Part shown: in pieces, positions 43,905 to 52,401 of the stretch | How positions within the stretch are numbered: the first letter of the stretch is position 1 | How the letters are laid out: each line of letters opens with the position of its first letter | From: Candidatus Lutacidiplasma silvani | GTDB taxonomy: Archaea > Thermoplasmatota > Thermoplasmata > Lutacidiplasmatales > UBA184 | Length of the DNA: 64,000 nucleotides | Direction of reading: 5' to 3' | NCBI GenBank assembly: GCA_022750295.1 | Contig: JAKIVZ010000008.1 | Location: forward strand, 27,113-91,112 | Made by a program: the position numbers and the translations under genes | Notes under the pieces: generated by a model | What the model was told of the DNA's origin: nothing | Database searches by the model: none | Seen by the model: only the letters and a program-made list of their open reading frames with translations

Positions 43905-44444
43905 ATGGCCGATCTCCTCCCCGAACTGGTGCTGCCGATCGAGGACCGGGACCACGTGCTCGGCCCGCTCGGCGCGCGGTACAACCTCGTCGAGTACGGC
44001 GACTACGAGTCCCCCCACTGCCGGAGCGTGGTGGGCGTCGTTCGGGAACTCGTCCGCGAGCTCGGCGACGACCTCTGCTTCGCGTTCCGGAATTATCCGC
44101 AGCCGAAGTTGCATCCCCGGTCCCAGGCCGCGGCAGAGGCCGCCGAGGCGGCGGGCATGCAAGGAAAGTTCTGGCTCATGCACGACCGGGTGTTCGACCA
44201 CCAGGGTTCGCTCTCCGACCGCGAGCTGCGCGAGATCGCCCGGAGCCTCCCGGTCGAGATGGCCGACTTCGAGCGCGACCTCGCCCTCGGGGAGGCGGCC
44301 CGGCGAGTGGCCGAGGACGTGGAGTTCGCGAACGAGGACGGGGTGGGCGACACGCCGTCGTTCTTCGTCAACGGGACGCTCCACGTCGGGCAGTACGAGT
44401 TCCTTCCGCTCCTGAAGGCGCTCCAGAGTCCGGCGAAGCGGTAA
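43905..44444 (+). CDS. DsbA-like thioredoxin-fold protein without CxxC
   Basis: 179 residues from the ATG at 43905, preferred over the ORF start by GGTATTGG upstream. NLVEYGDYESPHCRSVVGVV aligns with the DYECPYC active site of NhaA/DsbA-like proteins but has a single cysteine, and DTPSFFVNGTLHVG is the cis-proline loop. RNYPQPKLHPRSQAAAEAAEAAG is typical. The missing first cysteine argues against disulfide exchange and for a glutathione-like or redox-sensing role. Confidence 0.85.
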   Translation: MADLLPELVLPIEDRDHVLGPLGARYNLVEYGDYESPHCRSVVGVVRELVRELGDDLCFAFRNYPQPKLHPRSQAAAEAAEAAGMQGKFWLMHDRVFDHQGSLSDRELREIARSLPVEMADFERDLALGEAARRVAEDVEFANEDGVGDTPSFFVNGTLHVGQYEFLPLLKALQSPAKR

Positions 44445-44490
44445 AGAATTCCGTCGCGGGCGACCAAGGGGCCCGGAGGGCCGGCGGCAG

Positions 44491-44573
44491 TGCCGGGGCC
44501 AGGATTCGAACCTGGGTACTCCTGCGAGAGCAGATCTTGAGTCTGCCGCCTTTGGCCGCTCGGCTACCCCGGC
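44491..44573 (-). tRNA. tRNA-Leu(CAA)
   Basis: Reads 5'-GCCGGGG-TA-GCC...GGC, anticodon arm GCAGA-CTCAAGA-TCTGC (anticodon CAA), a long variable arm and the T arm CCAGG-TTCGAAT-CCTGG, closing with CCCCGGC and discriminator A. All stems pair without introns. CCA is not encoded. It serves as an internal control for the intron-bearing tRNA-Leu at 56030. Confidence 0.95.
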
Positions 44574-44598
44574 GCGCTCTCCCCTTCTCCTTCCACCG

Positions 44599-45003
44599 TT
44601 ATTCGTCTTCCTCTTCCCCGTCGTCGTCGCCCTCGACGCGGACGGGAGCTTCGGCCAGCGCTCCATCGTCCCGGACGACCGCGCTCGGCGCGCCCAGGTC
44701 TCCGACGGACCGGGGGGCCGCCGGCCGGATCGGTACGCGACGGCTCCGGCCGCAGACGAGGCACGTCCGGACTCTTCGACCGGAGCGGAGCCGCGTCCGC
44801 ACCGTTCGGCCCTCGACCCAGTAGGTCGAGCATCCCCGGCAGTAGAGCTCGCGGTACTCCGGCAGAAGCCGTACGTTGTACCGCATCCCGACCTTGCGGG
44901 CCAACGCCACGTAGCGGTTGGTGTAGCCCGACGGGCCGTGGGCCGCTTCCGCCTCCGCGAGGCCGAAAAGTTCCGTCACCCGCTCGGAGGCGACCCGGAC
45001 CAT
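44599..45003 (-). CDS. rnp4: RNase P protein component 4 (Rpp21/Rnp4)
   Basis: 134 residues. ARKVGMRYNVRLLPEYRELY followed by CRGCSTYW and RRVRTCLVCGRSRRVPIR gives the four zinc-binding cysteines of Rnp4; RVTELFGLAEAEA is the N-terminal helix. It is part of RNase P, which makes tRNA 5' ends. The C-terminal tail is very acidic (VEGDDDGEEEDE). The start overlaps the preceding zinc-ribbon gene by 28 bases. Confidence 0.92.
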   Translation of the reverse strand: MVRVASERVTELFGLAEAEAAHGPSGYTNRYVALARKVGMRYNVRLLPEYRELYCRGCSTYWVEGRTVRTRLRSGRRVRTCLVCGRSRRVPIRPAAPRSVGDLGAPSAVVRDDGALAEAPVRVEGDDDGEEEDE

Positions 45004-45302
45004 CCGGGCGGTGCGGCGCCCCCGGCGGCCCCGCCGACTGGCGGCTGGGCCGACTGGCATACGGGACAAACGACGGCGACCGACGATATCAGCGTGTTGC
45101 AGCGCACGCAATGGCGCGCGATCCCCCGCATCCCCGGGGGGATCCAATCGGGAGGGGGTGGAGGGGCCGGCGGGGGGGGGAGGAACGGCCGGGGCGGCGG
45201 CGCCAACGGAGCGGGCGGGCCCTGCGGGACGGTGTGGCCGCACGCGGGACAGAAGAGGGCGCCCTCCTCGACCGGACGGGCGCAGGTCGGACATGTCGCC
45301 AC
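44976..45302 (-). CDS. double zinc-ribbon protein
   Basis: 108 residues from GTG 45302, 19 bases downstream of CATATAC; TTG 45314 is possible. Two CxxC pairs flank a proline-rich linker: VATCPTCARPVEEGALFCPACG, then a PPPAPPPPP stretch, then HCVRCNTLISSVAVVCPVC. Two zinc ribbons of this kind often occur in membrane or nucleic-acid partners. Function unknown; operonic with rnp4. Confidence 0.75.
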   Translation of the reverse strand: MATCPTCARPVEEGALFCPACGHTVPQGPPAPLAPPPRPFLPPPPAPPPPPDWIPPGMRGIARHCVRCNTLISSVAVVCPVCQSAQPPVGGAAGGAAPPGWSGSPPSG

Positions 45303-45319
45303 GTCCCCCCCCAAAGTAT

Positions 45320-46162
45320 ATGCCGTATATCTCCGTCGACGACCCGTTGCCGAACCGGTGCGTTGCGCTCGCTACGAGAAACCCGGCGCTCTATGCCGAT
45401 CTCGCGGCGTGGCTCCGGGAGCAACGTGTGCCGACCGTCTCGGTGTGGCCGGGCGACCGGCTCCCATCGGGGGTGGCGGCGGTCCTGACCTCCGAGGAGG
45501 AGGTCGGCACGATCCGGCACGCGCGGATCCTTCCGGTCACCGCGGAGGGGGACCGTACCGCACTGCTCGCCGCCGTACGGCACGCTCTCGGAACGGGGTC
45601 GGCCCGGGACGAGCTCATCGTCGGCATCGACCCCGGCCCGCGACCGGGGTTCGCGGTCCTCGCGGGGGACCGGCCCCTCGCGGAAGGTTCCCTCCCGGCC
45701 CCCGAGGACGCGGGCCGTCTCGGGGCGCACCTGCGACGCCGGTTTCCCGAGAACCCCATTCGGTTTCGGGTGGGCCGGGGCGACCACGTGTGTCGCGACC
45801 GGATCGTCAACTCCCTCGTCCCGCTCCGTCGCCCGGTCGAACTGGTCGACGAGCGCGGGACGACCCCGCGCGGTCACCGGCGGCCCCGCGACGCCGCGGC
45901 CGCCCGGGCGATCGCCCGGAGCACCGGACCGCTGATCCGCGGCGAGGCGTCGATCCGGATCACGCCCGGGGAGGTCGCGAATCTCCAGCGTCTCAGCCGG
46001 GAAGGGAGCGGCGGATCGTTCACGATCCCGCGGGCGCTCGCCCAGAGGGTCCTCCGGGGCGAGATCTCCCTTCCCGAGGCGCTGGCCGAGGGCGAGGCCC
46101 GGTACCACTCGCGCCCGACGCCCCCGTCGCAAGCGCGGTCTTCGCGGGCCGAACCGTCTTAA
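45320..46162 (+). CDS. RNase H-fold (RuvC-like) protein, unknown function
   Basis: 280 residues from the ATG at 45320. ELIVGIDPGPRPGFAVLAG near residue 100 is the first strand with a catalytic-type aspartate, and HRRPRDAAAARAIARSTG near 190 matches the RuvC/YqgF final acidic motif. A helical C-terminus (RVLRGEISLPEALAEGEARY) follows. A junction-resolving or RNA nuclease role is possible; no close named family was recognised. Its start lies within the promoter of the divergent zinc-ribbon gene. Confidence 0.7.
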   Translation: MPYISVDDPLPNRCVALATRNPALYADLAAWLREQRVPTVSVWPGDRLPSGVAAVLTSEEEVGTIRHARILPVTAEGDRTALLAAVRHALGTGSARDELIVGIDPGPRPGFAVLAGDRPLAEGSLPAPEDAGRLGAHLRRRFPENPIRFRVGRGDHVCRDRIVNSLVPLRRPVELVDERGTTPRGHRRPRDAAAARAIARSTGPLIRGEASIRITPGEVANLQRLSREGSGGSFTIPRALAQRVLRGEISLPEALAEGEARYHSRPTPPSQARSSRAEPS

Positions 46163-46184
46163 GGTGCGCCCGGGTCCGCGGCCG

Positions 46185-47909
46185 ATGGCCGTTCCCCCCG
46201 ACGTGGTCACCCGCGCCCGCCGTCTGGCGCTCGACAACGCCCAGGCCCACGGCGGGACCCCCCGCGCCGGCCCGATCGTCGCCCGGCTCCTCGCGACCGA
46301 CCCGTCCCTTCGGTCGCAGGCGGCCGCGGTGACCGAGGCGGTCGAGCGGGCGATCGCAGAGGTCGTGGCCCTGCCGCCCGAGGCGCAGAAGGCGGAGCTC
46401 GCCGGATTGGGCGGGGCCGAGGCGGCGGCGGTCCGTCCCGTTCGAGGGGTGGACGACCTCCCCGAACTTCCCGGGGCCACCCGCGGGGCGGTGGTCCTCC
46501 GGATGGCGCCGTTCCCCTCCGGCGCGCTGCACATCGGCAATGCCCGGATGATCGTCCTCAACGACTACTACCGGCGCAAGTACGACGGGAAGCTCCTCCT
46601 CGTCTTCGACGACACCGTCGGCTCGGAGGAGAAGCGCGTCGACGCCGAGCTGTTCGACGTGATCCGGGCGGACCTCGACCGGTGCGAGGTTCCGGTCGAC
46701 GCGGTCTACTACAAATCGGACCGGCTTCCGATGCACTACGCGTGGGCGGAGCGGGTGATCGCCCTCGGCGCGACGTACGTCTGCCTCTGCCCCGCCGCCA
46801 CGCTCCAGGAGAACCGACGGGCCGGGATCGCGTGCGCCGAGCGGGCGCAACCGCTCGGCGAAACGCACGCCCTCTGGAAGAAGATGCTCGACGGCGGGTT
46901 CGGCCCGGGGGACGCCGTCCTCCGGCTGAAGACCGACCTCGCCGGACCGGACCCGGCGTTCCGCGACCGGGTCCTGTTCCGGATCAGCGACCTCGACCAC
47001 CCCCGCGTCGGCCACCGGTGGCGGGTGTGGCCGCTCCTCGAGTTCTCGTGGGCGGTCGACGACATCGAACTCGGGGTCACGCACGTCCTTCGCGGCAAGG
47101 ACCTCGTGATGGAGGACCGGATGCAGCGGTACCTCTGGGACCTCCTGGGGATCCGGGGACCCCCGTTCGTCCACTGGGGGTTGCTGCGGGTCCGCGAGGC
47201 GAAGATCTCGAAGAGCAAGTCGTACGCCGAGGTCAAGAGCGGCCTCTACGACGGTTGGGCCGACCCCCGGACCTGGTCGCTCGCCTCGCTGATGCGGCGG
47301 GGGATCTCCGTCGAGTCGGTCCGGGCGTTCACGATGTCGTTCGGGCTCTCGCTCGCGGACATCGAGGTCCCAGCCGAGACCCTCTACGCGGAGAACCGGG
47401 TCCGGATCGACCCGCTCGCGCGGCGCCGGATGTACCTGGACGACCCGGTCGAGGTCGTCGTCGACGGCTTTCCGCCCGAGCTCACGTCGGTCGAACTTCC
47501 GAACCACCCGGACCGCCCGGAGCTGGGGATGCGGACCGTCCCGGCGGGCGGGACGTTCTACCTCCCGCGCGCCGACGTCGCGGCCCATCCGGGCGAGACG
47601 GTCCGGCTGAAGGACCTCGCGAACCTCGACCTCCCCGCCCGGCTCCCCGTCTCCGGCCCGATCCGGGCGACGTTCGCCGGGCGCGAGAACCGGCGAGTTC
47701 CCCGGCTCCAGTGGGCCGGGGCCGCGGGGGTCGCCCAGGTCGACGTCCTCGACCTGGACGGTCGGCATCGGCAGGGACTCGCGGAGGCGTCGATGGCCCG
47801 GGCCGCGCCCGGGGACCTCTACCAGTTCGAGCGGGTCGGATTCGTCCGGGTCGAGTCCGACTGGGTGCCGGGAACCTCGCCCGTCCGGGTCTGCTACGGG
47901 CACCCGTAG
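46185..47909 (+). CDS. gltX: glutamyl-tRNA synthetase (archaeal type)
   Basis: 574 residues, leaderless behind GTCTTAAGG. MAPFPSGALHIGNARM is the HIGH motif and REAKISKSKSYAEV the KMSKS loop; LRGKDLVMEDRMQRYLWDLL is typical. The C-terminal beta-barrel anticodon domain (RRMYLDDPVEVVVDGFPP onward) is of the archaeal/eukaryal GlnRS type. It charges tRNA-Glu and probably tRNA-Gln, followed by GatDE transamidation; that pathway would use the tRNA-Gln at 56208. Confidence 0.95.
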   Translation: MAVPPDVVTRARRLALDNAQAHGGTPRAGPIVARLLATDPSLRSQAAAVTEAVERAIAEVVALPPEAQKAELAGLGGAEAAAVRPVRGVDDLPELPGATRGAVVLRMAPFPSGALHIGNARMIVLNDYYRRKYDGKLLLVFDDTVGSEEKRVDAELFDVIRADLDRCEVPVDAVYYKSDRLPMHYAWAERVIALGATYVCLCPAATLQENRRAGIACAERAQPLGETHALWKKMLDGGFGPGDAVLRLKTDLAGPDPAFRDRVLFRISDLDHPRVGHRWRVWPLLEFSWAVDDIELGVTHVLRGKDLVMEDRMQRYLWDLLGIRGPPFVHWGLLRVREAKISKSKSYAEVKSGLYDGWADPRTWSLASLMRRGISVESVRAFTMSFGLSLADIEVPAETLYAENRVRIDPLARRRMYLDDPVEVVVDGFPPELTSVELPNHPDRPELGMRTVPAGGTFYLPRADVAAHPGETVRLKDLANLDLPARLPVSGPIRATFAGRENRRVPRLQWAGAAGVAQVDVLDLDGRHRQGLAEASMARAAPGDLYQFERVGFVRVESDWVPGTSPVRVCYGHP

Positions 47910-47989
47910 CCCCGCCCGGGCCTCCGATGGCGCCGGCCCCCGGCGGCCGTTATCCCCCTCGGAACTTCGGGTCGCGCGGGGGACCTTCC

Positions 47990-48571
47990 GTGGGCCGCTT
48001 GGTACTTTTCCTCGTCATCTCGGTCGACGGCTACATCGCGCGGCCGGACGGGGAGCTCGACTTCGAGATCCAGGATCCCGAGGTGGGGCGGACGTTCGCC
48101 GGCGCGCTCCCGAAGTCGGCCGATACGATCGTTCTCGGCCGCGCCCTCTTCCGCGGGTTCGAGCAGGCGTGGCCCGCGATGGCCGCGAGTCCGGAGAGTC
48201 CCCCCGAGCTTGTCGAGTTCGCGCGCTGGGTCGAGACGGCCACGAAGGTCGTCGTGTCGAGGAACCCGCTCGAGACGCGGTGGACGAACTCCCGCTCGGT
48301 CGTCGCGCGGGGGAACGACGACGTGCGCGCTCTGATCGCCGAGTTGAAGGCGGGAACCGACCGGGAGATCGTTTCGTTCGGCGGGGTCGAGCTCGCCCAG
48401 ACCCTCGTCCGCCTCGATCTCGTCGACGAATACCGGCTGAAGGTCCAGCCGGTGGCCCTGGGGGCCGGTCACGCGCTGTTCGACGGCCTCCGCGTTCCGC
48501 GGAAACTCCACCTGCGCGAGGCGCGCGCGTACCCGTCCGGCGTCGTCGCCGCCCGCTACGACCGCGGGTAG
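47990..48571 (+). CDS. dihydrofolate-reductase/RibD C-terminal-like protein
   Basis: 193 residues from GTG 47990, about 37 bases after GGCCGTTATCCCC. LVLFLVISVDGYIARPDGELD, TIVLGRALFRGF, KVVVSRNPLETRW and EIVSFGGVELAQTLVRLDLVDEYRL match the RibD_C fold. Such proteins reduce pterin or deaminated pyrimidine substrates with NADPH; the exact one is unclear. Confidence 0.85.
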   Translation: MGRLVLFLVISVDGYIARPDGELDFEIQDPEVGRTFAGALPKSADTIVLGRALFRGFEQAWPAMAASPESPPELVEFARWVETATKVVVSRNPLETRWTNSRSVVARGNDDVRALIAELKAGTDREIVSFGGVELAQTLVRLDLVDEYRLKVQPVALGAGHALFDGLRVPRKLHLREARAYPSGVVAARYDRG

Positions 48572-48669
48572 ATGGCCCCCGCGGTCCCCGGTCGTTCCCT
48601 CGGGGGCCGCCGGCCGACGGCAAGAGTTTAGGGGGAGGACTTCGCTCGTTCGAACGAGCGGCGACCTCC

Positions 48670-49053
48670 ATGCGGTTCTCCCACACCTCGATCACGGTGC
48701 GCGACCTGGAGGCGAGCCTCGCGTTCTACACCAATGTCCTTGGCCTCGAGTTCGAGCGCCGGCGCCGGATCGAGGAGAACCGGGCGGAGATCGCCTTCGT
48801 CCGCGACCCGGAGACCGGGGCCCGGGTCGAGCTCACGAAGTGGGACGACAAGCCGACGTTCGAGGTCGGCGAGCAGCTCGACCACCTCGCCTTCGACGTC
48901 CCCGACGTCGCCGCGGCCGTCGCGGCCGCCCGCGCGAAGGGCGCGCGCGTGGCGAAGGAGCCGTACTCCCTCGCCGGAGGGTCGAGCACGATCGCCTTCC
49001 TCCTCGACCCGAACGACGTCTGGATCGAACTCATCGAGCGGGCGTCCCGCTGA
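48670..49053 (+). CDS. glyoxalase/VOC-family protein
   Basis: 127 residues. MRFSHTSITVRDLEASLAFYTNVLGLEFERRR and DHLAFDVPDVAAAVAAARAKGA are the paired VOC repeats; LLDPNDVWIELIERA closes with a metal-ligand glutamate. A typical lactoylglutathione-lyase-like length, though substrates vary widely in this superfamily. Ten bases separate it from the MFS gene, suggesting an operon. Confidence 0.9.
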   Translation: MRFSHTSITVRDLEASLAFYTNVLGLEFERRRRIEENRAEIAFVRDPETGARVELTKWDDKPTFEVGEQLDHLAFDVPDVAAAVAAARAKGARVAKEPYSLAGGSSTIAFLLDPNDVWIELIERASR

Positions 49054-49063
49054 GGCCGTTCGG

Positions 49064-50347
49064 GTGAGCGTCGGGCCGGCGGCCGTCCTGCGCGACTTCG
49101 CGCCGTCCGACGGCCGGGCGCTCCGGGCGGTGTTCGGGGCGACGTTCTTCGTCCGGTTCGGGTTCGGGATCACGCTCGCGGTGTTCGCGTCGTACATCGC
49201 GAGCCGCTCGATCGGGATCGACTCGAACGCCGTCGGCACGATCGGGATCGTGAGCGCCCTGGCCCCGATCGGCGAGTTCTCGACGGTCCTCCTCTCGGGG
49301 GTCGCCGCCGACCGGTACGGGCGCTTCCGGGTCCTCTTCGCCGGCACGATCGCGGCGGCGATCCTGATGGGCGTCGTCGCCTCGACGCGCGACCCGTACG
49401 TGCTCGGCGCGGCGAACTTGGGGTTCGGGGTCGCGAGCGGCGCGATCCTGGCGGCCAGCCTCGCGGTCGTCGCCGACCGGGCCGAGGTCGAGCACCGGGG
49501 GCTCGCGATGGGTCGGTTCGATGCGGTCAACCTCCTCGGCTGGATCCTCGGCTTCGCGTTCGGGTTCGCGGCGCTCGGCTCGCTGCCGAACGACCGGCTC
49601 TGGCTCGTGTTCGTGGCCGCCGGGGCGCTCCTCGCCGCCGGGTTCGCGTTCGCCTGGCGGACGACACGGGCCGACCCGGAGACGATGGCCGGCCGGGCGA
49701 CCCTCGACATCCGGTTCCTCATCCGGACCGCGCTCCGCCGCGATGTCCTGGTCGTCACGCTGCCGTGGCTCGTGATCTATCTCCTGCTCGGGACCCTGTT
49801 CGTGTTCCTCGGTTCGGCCGCGACGGGCGACGGGATCTCCCCCCTCGTGCTCGCCGCCGTCATCGGGGTTGGCGGCTCGCTCCTCCTCGTCACCCAGCCG
49901 CTCTTCGGCCGGATGGCCGACCGGTACGGGCGACTCCGGCTCATGGCCATCGGAACGGTCGGGTTCGTCGGCGTGCTCCTCGGAGCCGCCTGGCTCGCGA
50001 CGGACGGATTTTCCTATCCCGCGGTGGGGCTCGTGGGGATCAGCGTCCTGCCCGCGCTCGCCTACGGTCCCGCGGCCCTCGCGGCCCTCGCCGACCTGAG
50101 CCGGGCGCTCTCCCGCGCGACGACGATGGGGATCTACACCCTGACGATCGCCCTCGGGATGTTGATCGGCCTGCTCGCGTCGACGTCGCTGTACTCCCGG
50201 TACGGCGCGCGGGGGCTCGACGCCTTCTTCGGGGTCGTGGCGGTCCTGCTGATCGCCCTCACGGTGATCCGGATCCGCGACGTCCAGCGCGCCGCGGCCC
50301 CGTTCGCGGGCCCCACGGCGACGCCGCCGCCGCCCCCGACCGCGTAG
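49064..50347 (+). CDS. major facilitator superfamily transporter
   Basis: 427 residues with about twelve hydrophobic segments in two six-helix halves. The cytoplasmic loop motif GVAADRYGRFRVLFAG (between helices 2 and 3) and its repeat GRMADRYGRLRLMAIG are MFS signatures. It resembles drug or metabolite exporters. Its linkage to a VOC protein could mean detoxification, which is inference. Confidence 0.9.
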   Translation: MSVGPAAVLRDFAPSDGRALRAVFGATFFVRFGFGITLAVFASYIASRSIGIDSNAVGTIGIVSALAPIGEFSTVLLSGVAADRYGRFRVLFAGTIAAAILMGVVASTRDPYVLGAANLGFGVASGAILAASLAVVADRAEVEHRGLAMGRFDAVNLLGWILGFAFGFAALGSLPNDRLWLVFVAAGALLAAGFAFAWRTTRADPETMAGRATLDIRFLIRTALRRDVLVVTLPWLVIYLLLGTLFVFLGSAATGDGISPLVLAAVIGVGGSLLLVTQPLFGRMADRYGRLRLMAIGTVGFVGVLLGAAWLATDGFSYPAVGLVGISVLPALAYGPAALAALADLSRALSRATTMGIYTLTIALGMLIGLLASTSLYSRYGARGLDAFFGVVAVLLIALTVIRIRDVQRAAAPFAGPTATPPPPPTA

Positions 50348-50351
50348 GCGG

Positions 50352-51236
50352 CTACGACTCCGGCTCGATCACGAGGTGCCGGATCGCCGGGAACGCCTGG
50401 CGAAGCGAGAGGGAGACCTGGTCGATCGCCGCCTCGATCTGGTCGGTGTTCAGCCCGTCCTGGAAATTCACCCGGAGCGCGACGAGGATGTCTTCCGGGC
50501 CCAGCATCATCGACTGGAACCCCCGGACCCGTCGGACCCGGGGGTCCTTCTCGACGAGCTGCAGGATCGTCCGCGCCTGCTCCGGGGAGACCGCCTTCCC
50601 GACGAGGAGCGGCCGGCTCTCGGCCGCCAGGAGGACCCCGGTGAGGAACAGGAGGATCCCGACGCCGAACGCGGCGATCCCGTCGACGATCGTCTTGCCG
50701 GTGACCTCCACGATGGCGATCCCGATGAACGCGACGATCGACCCGCCGACCGAGACGATGTCCTGGTAGAAGATCGTCTTCAACCCCTGGTGGGCCGACT
50801 CGAGGAGGGCGCTCACCGTCTCCTGGCCGCGCCGGAGCTCCCGGAGGGTCACGAGGATCCCGACCGCGCTGAGGGCGAGCGTCGCGCCGACCACGGCGAG
50901 CGACGCGGGGAGGTCGGAGACCGGGCCGGGGTGGGCGATCTGGCCCCACGAATCGAACATCACGAGGAGCCCGGACCCCGTGAACGTCACGAGCGAGCCG
51001 GTGAACGACCAGAAGAACCGTTCCTTCCCGTACCCGAACGGATGGTCGTACGACGGGGGCCGCTGGGAGGCGACGAACCCCCAGAGGATCAGCGCCCCCC
51101 CGATCAAGTCGGTGATCGTGTAGATCGCCTGGGAGAGGACGGCGTGGCTGCCCCCGACGATCGCGATCCAGAGATTGACGACGAACAGGATGGCCGAGAG
51201 GACGACGGTGGCACCGATGATCACCTGGGGGCGCAT
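50352..51236 (-). CDS. cation diffusion facilitator (CDF) metal transporter
   Basis: 294 residues. Six hydrophobic segments; SHAVLSQAIYTITDLIGGAL, YDHPFGYGKERFFWS and HQGLKTIFYQDIVSVGGS carry the site-A metal ligands of CDF transporters. The C-terminal cytoplasmic domain (VRRVRGFQSMMLGPEDILVAL) is ferredoxin-like. It exports Zn, Fe, Mn or Co ions by proton exchange. The start is leaderless behind GCTAAGG on the minus strand. Confidence 0.9.
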   Translation of the reverse strand: MRPQVIIGATVVLSAILFVVNLWIAIVGGSHAVLSQAIYTITDLIGGALILWGFVASQRPPSYDHPFGYGKERFFWSFTGSLVTFTGSGLLVMFDSWGQIAHPGPVSDLPASLAVVGATLALSAVGILVTLRELRRGQETVSALLESAHQGLKTIFYQDIVSVGGSIVAFIGIAIVEVTGKTIVDGIAAFGVGILLFLTGVLLAAESRPLLVGKAVSPEQARTILQLVEKDPRVRRVRGFQSMMLGPEDILVALRVNFQDGLNTDQIEAAIDQVSLSLRQAFPAIRHLVIEPES

Positions 51237-51319
51237 CGGGGGAACTCGACCTCCCGTTCCTTAGCGGGGTCGGCGGTTAATCGTTCGCGTCGCGGTGGGA
51301 ACGGCCGACGGCGGCCGCC

Positions 51320-51952
51320 TCACTCGATCTCCCGCTGCCGGCCGTCGCGCGACCCGAAGTGGACCCACCCCTGGTTGGTGTCGAGGGTGAGCGACCCGTC
51401 GACGCGGGCCTGCTTCGTGCCACGGGCGATCACGAACTCGGCCTGGAACCGGTGCCGCGACAATCGGTCCCCGTCCTGGCTGAGGCACTGGGCCCGGATC
51501 GCCTCGACCTTCTGCCAGTGGACCTCCACGAACCGTCCGACCAGGACCGAGGGCGCGTAATCGATCTCGGCCCCGTCGAGGAGCATCCGGACGTCGCGGA
51601 CGACCTCCGGGGAGCAGTTGTAGAGGAACAGCCGCCACGAGCCGGTCGCGAGCACCGGGGACGCGCCGAACTCGGGCTCGACCTCCTTCCGCTGTCGCTC
51701 CCCCACGGGCCAGACGTACGGGAAGAGCTGGCCGTGGGTCGATTGGCCCCCCCGGCCACGGCTCCCCGACCGCCACCTCTGGATCGCCCGGAGGCGGGAG
51801 CGGAACTTGGGGGTCTCCTCGGCCCACGTGCCGTAGGCGACGGGGCTCCGGGACGCGAGCTCCCGCTCGACGGCGGCGGCGCTGCGCTTCGGGTCGTCCC
51901 GCTCGAGGGTCTGGACGATCCGCTCGAGTTCGACCTTGTGTTGTCGCGACAT
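51320..51952 (-). CDS. hypothetical protein near a palindromic operator
   Basis: 210 residues from the ATG at 51952; an in-frame ATG at 51991 would add 13 residues. A TCTAAGTAG element near 51999 favours the shorter form. The N-terminal 75 residues are basic and helical (KVELERIVQTLERDDPKRSAAAVERELA); the C-terminal part is beta-rich with WRLFLYNCSPEVVRDVRMLLDG and FQAEFVIARGTKQARVDGSL. Not recognised. Palindromes in its upstream region suggest regulated expression. Confidence 0.65.
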   Translation of the reverse strand: MSRQHKVELERIVQTLERDDPKRSAAAVERELASRSPVAYGTWAEETPKFRSRLRAIQRWRSGSRGRGGQSTHGQLFPYVWPVGERQRKEVEPEFGASPVLATGSWRLFLYNCSPEVVRDVRMLLDGAEIDYAPSVLVGRFVEVHWQKVEAIRAQCLSQDGDRLSRHRFQAEFVIARGTKQARVDGSLTLDTNQGWVHFGSRDGRQREIE

Positions 51953-51960
51953 CGTCAGAG

Positions 51961-51978
51961 CTGCGACGGGTGTCGCAG
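51961..51978. promoter_or_regulatory. perfect inverted repeat upstream of the hypothetical gene
   Basis: CTGCGAC-GGGT-GTCGCAG has 7-bp perfect arms. If the TCTAAGTAG element near 51999 is the TATA box, the transcription start falls inside the repeat (about 51974), a classic repressor position. It could alternatively be a leader hairpin. Confidence 0.4.
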
Positions 51979-52056
51979 TATCGTGCGACATACTACTTAG
52001 ACCCTTTCCTGATGAGAAACGGGGCGACGGCGCGACACCGGAGCCGAAACGTCGAC

Positions 52057-52069
52057 ACATACAGTATGT
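52057..52069. promoter_or_regulatory. ACATAC-A-GTATGT palindrome between divergent genes
   Basis: ACATACaGTATGT is a perfect 6-1-6 palindrome in the 210-base region separating the hypothetical gene at 51952 (minus) from the one at 52162 (plus). A third ACATAC half-site occurs at 51988-51993. It is a plausible binding site for a shared regulator. Confidence 0.4.
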
Positions 52070-52161
52070 CTGCAGGTGGGCCGCATGGAGCCACAACGAG
52101 TCCGAAACCCCAACACGCCCGAGCCGATCGTCGACTTCCCGCGCCCGGAGGCCCCGTGGTG

Positions 52162-52401
52162 ATGAACCTCTCCGTCCTCGAGCGCGACCTCGTTGCGATG
52201 GCGGACTCGTTCGAGAGCCACCTGCGTGGCTGTGCGGTCTGCCTGTCCGACGGCGGGTCGTTCTGCGTGGAGGGGCGGTTCTTCCGCGAGGACGCGGAAG
52301 AGATCCGCACCGCCCTCGCGGCGTACCGCTACGCCGAGGACCGCGGCCGGTTCGCCGCCGCGGTCACCCGCCGCCGGTACCCCCAGGAGGTCGGCGCATG
52401 A
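52162..52401 (+). CDS. small hypothetical protein
   Basis: 79 residues from the ATG at 52162; in-frame GTGs at 52156 and 52159 are alternatives. LRGCAVCLSDGGSFCVEG contains a CxxC and a third cysteine that might bind metal. The rest is helical (RTALAAYRYAEDRGRFAAAV). Its stop overlaps the next ATG (ATGA). Not recognised. Confidence 0.6.
   Translation: MNLSVLERDLVAMADSFESHLRGCAVCLSDGGSFCVEGRFFREDAEEIRTALAAYRYAEDRGRFAAAVTRRRYPQEVGA

Noticed and set aside
41787-44666. 959-residue minus-strand ORF
   Set aside because: Antisense to the Kelch/PKD protein and DsbA-like gene; no domains, highly charged repeats.
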